Virus record (IMG/VR): IMGVR_UViG_3300044630_003239
Coordinates: 1-60,083 of that record
Source of the DNA: a virus
Length of the DNA stretch: 60,083 nt
Direction: 5' to 3' (one strand)
How positions within the stretch are numbered: the first letter of the stretch is position 1; every line of letters starts with the position of its first letter. The position numbers and the translations under genes are program-made. The notes under the pieces are model-generated. The model did not search any database. It worked only from the letters and a program-made list of their open reading frames with translations, and was not told where the DNA came from. Shown here piece after piece: positions 53,954 through 60,083 of the stretch.

Positions 53954-54394
53954 ATGGCTAAAATATCAATTGCAAACGTAAAGGCCCTGTTTCAGACAGG
54001 CGATAGACCAACTCAAGCAAACTATGAGGACTTAATTGATACCTCTGCAGCACAGGCAACAGATCTGGGTACTGCTGGTAACAATGAAGTAACAATCACT
54101 GGTATTGAGAACAGCACAATCTTTGATAATTTTACAGCCTCAGAATGGAGATCCGTTAAATACGTGGTCACATTGAAAAAGAGTACTGGAGACAAGTTCT
54201 TCACAACAGAGTTAACCATAGTCCCTGATGGTACAAATGATAACGTCAGTGAATATGGAACAGTAGACAATGATGGGAATATTGGCACCATTAGCGTCTC
54301 TAGGGCAGGAGGCACAGTTAACCTAACTGTAGTTCCCGTGGTGGGTCAGACCCCGATTACCTTACGCTACATGCGTACTGGTTTGAAGGCTTAA
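53954..54394 (+). CDS. Tail-fibre protein
   Basis: 146 residues. N-terminus like 25505 (IANVKALFQTGDRPTQANYEDLID); the C-terminal part matches the end of 54410-56533 (WRSVKYVVTLKKSTGDKFFTTELTIV). Shared domain, separate gene. Confidence 0.78.
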   Translation: MAKISIANVKALFQTGDRPTQANYEDLIDTSAAQATDLGTAGNNEVTITGIENSTIFDNFTASEWRSVKYVVTLKKSTGDKFFTTELTIVPDGTNDNVSEYGTVDNDGNIGTISVSRAGGTVNLTVVPVVGQTPITLRYMRTGLKA

Positions 54395-54409
54395 CCAAGG
54401 AGATAAAAA

Positions 54410-56533
54410 ATGGCAACAATAACAAAAGATTTTAGAGTAAAGGCTGGATTAGTAGTTGAGGGAGCAACCGCAACCGTTGAAGGCCACGATATTCTTACAA
54501 AGAAGATCGTAGATGCAAAAGGTGATTTACTAGTTGGTACTGCAGATAATGCAGTATCTAAATTAAGCGTTGGAACAAACGGACACGTCCTTACAGCAGA
54601 TTCTGCTGAAACAGGCGGAGTTAAGTGGGCAGCACCAGCAGCAGTTGGTGTATTTGGAGAAAGCATCACTTTTGAAGGTGCTACAGCAGATGATTACGAA
54701 ACTACACTTACAGTAACAGACCCAACAGCAGACCGTACAATTACACTTCCTAACGTATCAGGTACTGTAGTTACATCTGGTGATACTGGTACAGTTACAG
54801 CAACAATGCTTGCTTCAGATTCAGTAACTACAGTAAAGATTACAGATGCAAACGTGACTGCAGCAAAACTTGCTACAGACTCTGTAGAAACAGCAAAGAT
54901 TAAAGATGCTAATGTGACTGCTGCTAAACTTGCTGCAGATTCTGTAGAAACAGCAAAGATTGTTGACTCAAATGTTACAGCAGCAAAGTTGGCTGCAGAC
55001 TCAGTTACAACTTCAAAAATTCTTGATGCAAATGTTACAGATGCAAAACTTGCTTCAAACTCAGTTACAAACGCTAAAATTGCAGATTCAGCAGTAAATA
55101 CAGCAGAAATTGCAGACAATGCAGTTACAGCAGCAAAACTTGCTACAGATGCAGTTGAAACATTAAAGATTAAAGATTCTAACGTAACTGCTGCTAAACT
55201 TGCTTCAGATTCTGTAGAAACAGGAAAGATTGTAAATTCAGCAGTAACAGAAGCAAAAATTGCAGACGGTGCAGTAACTTCAGCAAAAATTCTAGATGGA
55301 ACAATTGTTAATGGCGACATTAATGCTTCAGCAGCAATTGATCAATCTAAGATTTCAGGACTTACAACAGATCTTGGAAATAAATTAGCACTTGCTGGTG
55401 GAACAATGACTGGCGCAATTGCAATGGGCACAAACAAGATTACAGGTCTTGGAACACCAACTGATGGAACAGATGCAGCAACAAAGTCTTATGTAGACAC
55501 AACAGTTCAAGGAATTGACTGGAAAGCGTCTGTAAAGGCAGCAACAACTGCAAACCTAACACTAGCATCTGATCTTGAAAATGGAGACACACTTGACGGT
55601 GTAACTCTTGCTACTGGAGATCGTGTTCTTGTTAAGGATCAGTCAACTGGTTCACAAAACGGTATCTACGTAGTTAAGGCATCTGGTGCTCCAGATCGTT
55701 CTACAGATGCAGATGAGGGTGCAGAAGTAACTGCAAACTTTGCGGTATTCGTAGAGCAAGGAACAGTAAACGCTGACTCAGGATTTACATTAACAAATAA
55801 CGGTTCAGTTACAATTGGTACTACAGCACTTTCTTTCACACAGTTTACTGGTCTTGGACAGGTTATTGCTGGTACAGGATTAGACAAGACTGGAAACACT
55901 CTTGATATTGATTCAACTGTAACAACAAACGATGGAACTCAAACCCTTACTAACAAAACTATCAATGGTTCAAGTAATACTATTACAAATGTTTCTTTAA
56001 CTACTGGAGTTACAGGAACACTTCCTGTTGCTAATGGTGGTACTGGAATTACATCACTTGGAACAGGAGTTGCAACATTCCTTGAAACTCCAACTTCTGC
56101 AAATCTTGCAGCAGCATTAACCGATGAAGCAGGAACTGGAACAGTAGCATTTACTGATAGTCCAACCTTTACTACACCAACACTTGGTGCAGCAGCAGCG
56201 ACAAGCATTGCTTTTGCAGATGCTCTTGTTGGTTCTGCTCTAGCAACTGCTGGAACATCAGCAACTACAATTGACACATTTTCAGCAACAACATACTCTG
56301 CTGCTAAGTACATTGTTCAAATGAAAAAGGGCAATGACATTGAAGTAATCGAAGTTCTTGTTGCAGTCAACGGAAGCAATGATGTTTACTTAACAGAGTA
56401 CGCAAATGTACAAAGTAATACAGAACTTGGAACAACAAATGCTGTCTACTCAGGTGGTAATGTTCTTCTTCAGGTAACTGGTGCAGCAGCAGATACTGTT
56501 GTTAAGGTTCACAAGACTTATATCGAAGCATAA
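54410..56533 (+). CDS. Long tail fibre with 20-residue repeats
   Basis: 707 residues. About residues 142-300 are a repeat of about 20 residues (DANVTAAKLATDSVETAKIK and variants), likely a coiled or beta-helical shaft. The KGDLLVGTADNAV and ESITFEGATADDYETTLTVTDPTADRTIT modules also occur in 48211 and 57054. The C-terminal domain equals 53954. Biggest fibre gene in the window. Confidence 0.88.
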   Translation: MATITKDFRVKAGLVVEGATATVEGHDILTKKIVDAKGDLLVGTADNAVSKLSVGTNGHVLTADSAETGGVKWAAPAAVGVFGESITFEGATADDYETTLTVTDPTADRTITLPNVSGTVVTSGDTGTVTATMLASDSVTTVKITDANVTAAKLATDSVETAKIKDANVTAAKLAADSVETAKIVDSNVTAAKLAADSVTTSKILDANVTDAKLASNSVTNAKIADSAVNTAEIADNAVTAAKLATDAVETLKIKDSNVTAAKLASDSVETGKIVNSAVTEAKIADGAVTSAKILDGTIVNGDINASAAIDQSKISGLTTDLGNKLALAGGTMTGAIAMGTNKITGLGTPTDGTDAATKSYVDTTVQGIDWKASVKAATTANLTLASDLENGDTLDGVTLATGDRVLVKDQSTGSQNGIYVVKASGAPDRSTDADEGAEVTANFAVFVEQGTVNADSGFTLTNNGSVTIGTTALSFTQFTGLGQVIAGTGLDKTGNTLDIDSTVTTNDGTQTLTNKTINGSSNTITNVSLTTGVTGTLPVANGGTGITSLGTGVATFLETPTSANLAAALTDEAGTGTVAFTDSPTFTTPTLGAAAATSIAFADALVGSALATAGTSATTIDTFSATTYSAAKYIVQMKKGNDIEVIEVLVAVNGSNDVYLTEYANVQSNTELGTTNAVYSGGNVLLQVTGAAADTVVKVHKTYIEA

Positions 56534-56552
56534 TTAGGGACGGGAGTCAACT

Positions 56553-57011
56553 ATGGCAACAGTAAATAAAGACTTTAAGGTAAAGCATGGGCTCAATGTA
56601 GCCGAAGGCGGTACTTTTGGTCAAGCAGTCATAGTTGGCACCCCAACTGAAAATACACATGCTGCTACTAAAGCATATGTAGATAATAAAGAGGTTCTTG
56701 TTGCACAAGGAAGCGCTGCACCAAGTGCAGAAAATTCATCAAATGGTGAACTTTTTATTGATACCGCTGAAAATAGACTTATGTTTTATTACAATGGTCA
56801 ATGGAACACTCTTGCACTACTAAATGACACAGTTGAAATAGCACAACACATCCACGATACAGCAATTGATGGAACTGGTTTGATTGTTTCAACTTTTAAA
56901 GATGCAGGGTTTTATAATGAGGCTGGCGCTACAGAAGATGCTGGATTTTATAATACTAACAGTTGGTCTGTCACATATGATGGCGGAATTGCAACAGAAG
57001 TATTTAATTAA
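56553..57011 (+). CDS. Tail-fibre protein
   Basis: 152 residues: KDFKVKHGLNVAEGGTFGQAVIVG...ATKAYVDNKE then GELFIDTAENRLMFYYNGQWNTLAL, a fibre-head pattern. Attachment or tip component. Confidence 0.75.
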   Translation: MATVNKDFKVKHGLNVAEGGTFGQAVIVGTPTENTHAATKAYVDNKEVLVAQGSAAPSAENSSNGELFIDTAENRLMFYYNGQWNTLALLNDTVEIAQHIHDTAIDGTGLIVSTFKDAGFYNEAGATEDAGFYNTNSWSVTYDGGIATEVFN

Positions 57012-57015
57012 AAAC

Positions 57016-57024
57016 TGATATAAT
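57016..57024 (+). promoter_or_regulatory. Extended -10 promoter
   Basis: TGATATAAT about 30 bases before the AGGAGG SD of the next gene. Confidence 0.55.
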
Positions 57025-57053
57025 ATGATCATACACCACTGGAGGAGTAAATA

Positions 57054-58337
57054 ATGGCAACAAGAATGCAACAGCGTAGAGGTACCGCATCACAATGGGT
57101 CTCCTCTAATAGCGGTAATGGTCCAATCCTAAATGCTGGAGAAATCGGCTGGGAATCAGACACAAATAAATTTAAAGTTGGAGACGGAGTTTCTTACTGG
57201 GCAGACCTAGACTACTTTGCCGACATTAACTCAACAGTTAACCCAGCATTTGGTTCAAGCATTACATTTGAAGGTGCTACTGCAAATGCTTTTGAGACAA
57301 CTTTAGCGGTTACAGACCCTACTGCTGATCGCACAATCACTTTCCCTGACGCAACTGGAACAGTTGCTCTAACATCTGATATTTCAGAACTTTCACAAGA
57401 TGCTATTGATTCAGCACTTACTGCAGGTACAGGTATAACAAAGACCTACAATGATGGAGCAAACACTCTAACTTTAGCAGTAGACACAACAACAATCCAG
57501 GCTCGTGTAGCAGATGTTTCTGATACAGAAATTGGCTACTTAAATGGAGTTACTTCTGCAATTCAAACTCAGATGGATGCCAAGGCTCCTCTTGCTTCAC
57601 CAGCCCTAACTGGAGATGCAACAGCAGTTAACTTAACAGTATCAGGTAACTTAACCGTAAACGGAACAACAACAAACCTTAACTCAACAAACCTTGTAGT
57701 AGAAGACAAGAACATTGTTCTTGCAGATGTAGAAACACCTACAGACACAACTGCTGATGGTGGCGGTATCACATTAAAAGGTGCAACAGATAAGACACTT
57801 AACTGGGTAGATGCTACAGATGCCTGGACTTCATCAGAAGACTTTAATCTATTAACTGGTAAGTCTTATGAAATTGCAGGTACATCAGTTCTTTCTGCAA
57901 CAACACTTGGTTCTGGAGTTACAACATCTTCTCTTACATCTGTTGGCACAATTGCTACAGGTACATGGAATGGTACAACAATTGCAATTGCAAATGGTGG
58001 TACAGGCCAAACTACAGCAATGGCTGCAGCAACAGCACTTCTTCCATCACAAACATCTAACTCAGGAAAGTATCTGACAAACGATGGATCAGGAACACTT
58101 TCTTGGGGCACTGTAACAGGCTACTCAGCACCAACACTTGGTTCTACATCAATTGCTTCAGGTGCAACAGTAACAACAATTGCTGCTTTAACACTATCTG
58201 GAGCAACACTTACTGGAACACTAACTGCTGGAGGGTCAGCAGGTACAAATGGTCTATATCTTCAGTCAACTGGTTCTGGAGTTAAGTGGGCTTCTGGTGG
58301 AGCATCATTTAGTGAATTAATGTTAATTGGTGCATAA
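57054..58337 (+). CDS. Tail-fibre protein with hyaluronidase-like head
   Basis: 427 residues. MATRMQQRRGTASQWVSSNSG...GEIGWESDTNKFKVGDG is the standard fibre N-terminus of many phages. Then shared modules (SITFEGATANAFETT, DTEIGYLNGVTSAIQTQ) and Thr/Ser-rich repeats. Followed by two hairpins. Confidence 0.87.
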   Translation: MATRMQQRRGTASQWVSSNSGNGPILNAGEIGWESDTNKFKVGDGVSYWADLDYFADINSTVNPAFGSSITFEGATANAFETTLAVTDPTADRTITFPDATGTVALTSDISELSQDAIDSALTAGTGITKTYNDGANTLTLAVDTTTIQARVADVSDTEIGYLNGVTSAIQTQMDAKAPLASPALTGDATAVNLTVSGNLTVNGTTTNLNSTNLVVEDKNIVLADVETPTDTTADGGGITLKGATDKTLNWVDATDAWTSSEDFNLLTGKSYEIAGTSVLSATTLGSGVTTSSLTSVGTIATGTWNGTTIAIANGGTGQTTAMAAATALLPSQTSNSGKYLTNDGSGTLSWGTVTGYSAPTLGSTSIASGATVTTIAALTLSGATLTGTLTAGGSAGTNGLYLQSTGSGVKWASGGASFSELMLIGA

Positions 58338-58359
58338 CACTTTAATTAAATAAAAGTAC

Positions 58360-58420
58360 TCAACCTAAACTTAAGGTTGATAAGTTAAAAACTCCGCATA
58401 AAACGGAGTTTTTTTCTTTG
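58360..58420 (+). terminator. Double terminator
   Basis: CAACCTAAACTTAAGGTTG hairpin, then AAAAACTCCG...CGGAGTTTTTTT. Ends the fibre gene series. Confidence 0.85.
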
Positions 58421-58428
58421 TAAATTTA

Positions 58429-58437
58429 TGATATACT
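58429..58437 (+). promoter_or_regulatory. Extended -10 promoter
   Basis: TGATATACT upstream of the RNR gene; a 6-bp hairpin ACTTTG/CAAAGT follows in the leader. Confidence 0.6.
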
Positions 58438-58495
58438 TAAGACCACTTTGGAAAACTCAAAGTACTCATCTAGATTTGCTTAGAAAGGTAAATAA

Positions 58496-60083
58496 ATGTC
58501 AGAAGTTTTTTCGTTTCGTCTATCAGAAGAATTTGTAAATAAATATAATAATACTCCAGCGCCATTTGGATTTTCAGATGCTGGATCTAACTCATTAGGA
58601 GAGATTACATTTATTCGTACATATTCTCGTGTTAAGGAAGACGGTACAAAAGAACGATGGCATGAAGTTTGTCGTCGTGTAATTGAGGGTATGTACTCAG
58701 TACAAAAGAATCATGCTAAAGATAATCGTCTACCATGGAACGATAATAAGGCTCAGAAATCTGCTCAAGAAGCATTTCAAAGAATGTTTGAACTAAAGTG
58801 GACACCACCAGGTCGTGGCCTTTGGGCATTTGGAACTCCTATGACTATGGAGAAGCGTAACTCAGCATCACTACAAAACTGTGCAATGGTTTCAACAAGA
58901 GATATTGATCGTAATGATCCAGGCGCTTTATTTGCTTGGGTAATGGATGCTCTTATGCTGGGTATCGGAGTTGGGTTTGATACCCTTGGACAAGACAAGC
59001 AAATGTCTATTTATCCTCCTACTGAACCAGCATCTATTTATGAAATCCCAGATACTCGTGAAGGTTGGGTTGAATCGGTTCGCCTTTTAATTAACTCTTT
59101 CCTACGCCAGAATCAACCTATTCAAGAGTTTAACTATGACCTTATCCGTCCTCTAGGAGCCCCTATTAAGGGCTTTGGAGGCGTTGCAAGCGGTCCAGCA
59201 CCACTTATTGATCTACATACACGTATTCGTAATGTAATTGGCTCTAGGGCTGGAGAACTACTAGATAGCCGTGCCATTGTTGATATTGTTAACCTTATTG
59301 GAACATGTGTTGTTTCTGGAAATGTTCGTCGTTCTGCCACTCTTGCACTTGGAACACCAGAAGACGATGGTTTTATTAATCTTAAGAATCCAGAAGTATT
59401 TCCAGAAAGAAATTCATACGATCCAGAAAAACCAGGATGGGCTTGGATGTCAAACAATTCTATTTCAGCAACTGTTGGAACAAAGTATGAAGACTATGTA
59501 GATTTAATTGCAGATAATGGAGAACCAGGGTTTATCTGGCTAGATGTTGCTAGAGATTACGGTAGATTAAAAGATGCACCAGATTATAAAGATTCTAGAA
59601 TTATGGGATTCAATCCTTGTGCAGAGCAGCCATTAGAATCATACGAACTATGTACACTTGTAGAAGTGCACTTAAATCGTCATGAATCTAAGGAGGACTT
59701 CCTCAAGACATTGAAGTTTGCATATCTATATGGAAAGACTGTAACTCTTATGCCAACACACTGGCAACAGACAAATGGTATTATGCAGAGAAACCGTCGT
59801 ATTGGAACTTCTCTTACTGGAATTGCTTCCTTTGCTGACAACAGTGGACTTCCAGCCCTGCGTGAGTGGATGGATCAGGGGTATGAAAAGATTCGCCATT
59901 ATGATCATAAGTACTCTGAATGGCTATGTGTTCGTGAATCAGTTCGTGTAACTACTGTAAAACCATCAGGATCAGTATCTCTTCTTTCTGGTGCTACACC
60001 TGGAGTTCACTGGGGTCCTGGAGGAGAATTTTATCTTCGTGCTATTCGTTTTGGCAATACAGATCCAATGCTACATTTATTTA
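58496..60083 (+). CDS. nrdJ: Class II (B12-dependent) ribonucleotide reductase, partial at the right end
   Basis: 529 residues visible; no stop inside the window. SLGEITFIRTYSRVKEDG, LWTPPGRGLWAFG-type block, SASLQNCAMVST, GIGVGFD, VNLIGTCVVSGNVRRSATLALG, FNPCAEQPLE and VTTVKPSGSVSLLSG are conserved in monomeric adenosylcobalamin RNRs (Lactobacillus leichmannii RTPR type). The first Cys of QNCAM and NPCAEQ mark the active site. Makes dNTPs for replication; thioredoxin at 10156 may reduce it. Confidence 0.95.
   Translation, partial: MSEVFSFRLSEEFVNKYNNTPAPFGFSDAGSNSLGEITFIRTYSRVKEDGTKERWHEVCRRVIEGMYSVQKNHAKDNRLPWNDNKAQKSAQEAFQRMFELKWTPPGRGLWAFGTPMTMEKRNSASLQNCAMVSTRDIDRNDPGALFAWVMDALMLGIGVGFDTLGQDKQMSIYPPTEPASIYEIPDTREGWVESVRLLINSFLRQNQPIQEFNYDLIRPLGAPIKGFGGVASGPAPLIDLHTRIRNVIGSRAGELLDSRAIVDIVNLIGTCVVSGNVRRSATLALGTPEDDGFINLKNPEVFPERNSYDPEKPGWAWMSNNSISATVGTKYEDYVDLIADNGEPGFIWLDVARDYGRLKDAPDYKDSRIMGFNPCAEQPLESYELCTLVEVHLNRHESKEDFLKTLKFAYLYGKTVTLMPTHWQQTNGIMQRNRRIGTSLTGIASFADNSGLPALREWMDQGYEKIRHYDHKYSEWLCVRESVRVTTVKPSGSVSLLSGATPGVHWGPGGEFYLRAIRFGNTDPMLHLF

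Noticed and set aside
54694-55320. Tandem repeats in the long fibre gene considered as CRISPR
   Set aside because: Repeats are in frame, degenerate, without spacers of constant length, and encode a protein repeat.
58440-58495. Possible cobalamin riboswitch before the RNR
   Set aside because: Leader too short and lacking the conserved B12-box-type sequence.

Overview
The window is a 60 kb stretch of an AT-rich genome of a tailed double-stranded DNA phage (Caudoviricetes), most likely infecting an actinobacterium, plausibly a low-GC freshwater lineage. Phage evidence: the C-terminal part of a terminase large subunit, an endolysin, a large set of tail-fibre-type genes, dense short genes with stop/start overlaps, and seven tRNA genes. 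Actinobacterial evidence: a WhiB-family regulator, an Ntn-hydrolase of the proteasome beta type, the zinc protein at 8687-8929 (DUF7455-like), a GP88-like and a DUF932 protein, actinobacterial-looking signal peptides, and promoters that abut start codons (leaderless mRNA is common in Actinobacteria). The host assignment is inference. No capsid, portal, tape-measure or polymerase gene is seen; these must lie outside.

Layout. 1-7.1 kb (+): end of terminase, then a cassette of exported or membrane proteins and the proteasome-like hydrolase, then tRNA-Asn and tRNA-Gly. 7.2-15.6 kb (+): Hsp20, endolysin, nuclease, 2OG-Fe(II) oxygenase, thioredoxin, WhiB, a glycosyltransferase and small membrane proteins (XapX/holin-like), ended by a strong terminator. 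15.6-21.8 kb (-): a seven-gene glycan operon (glycosyltransferases, sugar epimerase, FkbM methyltransferase) behind four tRNA genes. 21.8-25.4 kb (-): nuclease-like protein, many tiny zinc or membrane proteins, a beta-rich protein (family A) and a HAD phosphatase. 25.5-27.4 kb (+): a tail-fibre cassette. 27.4-28.9 kb: HNH and GIY-YIG-like nucleases and Cys-rich peptides. 28.9-29.6 kb: a non-coding, AT-rich, repeat-rich region with three DnaA-box-like sites, the best origin candidate. 29.6-40.0 kb (-): about 35 tiny genes in short operons separated by structured spacers. 40.3-40.8 kb (+): four tiny genes. 41-46 kb: a flavin-dependent halogenase with two families of unknown paralogous proteins. 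46-58.3 kb: tail-fibre and appendage genes, interrupted on the minus strand by two more family A genes and a secreted lytic transglycosylase. 58.5-60.1 kb: start of a class II ribonucleotide reductase.

Regulation is the most distinctive part. Many genes begin 6 (4-9) bases after a -10 box, so their mRNAs should be leaderless. In 31-40.3 kb nine promoters share TTGTCAG (or ATGTCAG) exactly 10 bases before the -10 box, where no ordinary -35 box is consistently present; this resembles the T4 MotA middle-promoter layout. Five of these nine also have a perfect TGTGA-N6-TCACA palindrome upstream, the CRP/GlxR operator consensus. The spacers between these operons also carry DnaA-box pairs, a GGCGTGTC motif, a GTCGAAAAATTTT tail and a covarying hairpin. 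Together these suggest an early/middle region wired to host cAMP-receptor protein, a phage-specific activator and host DnaA.
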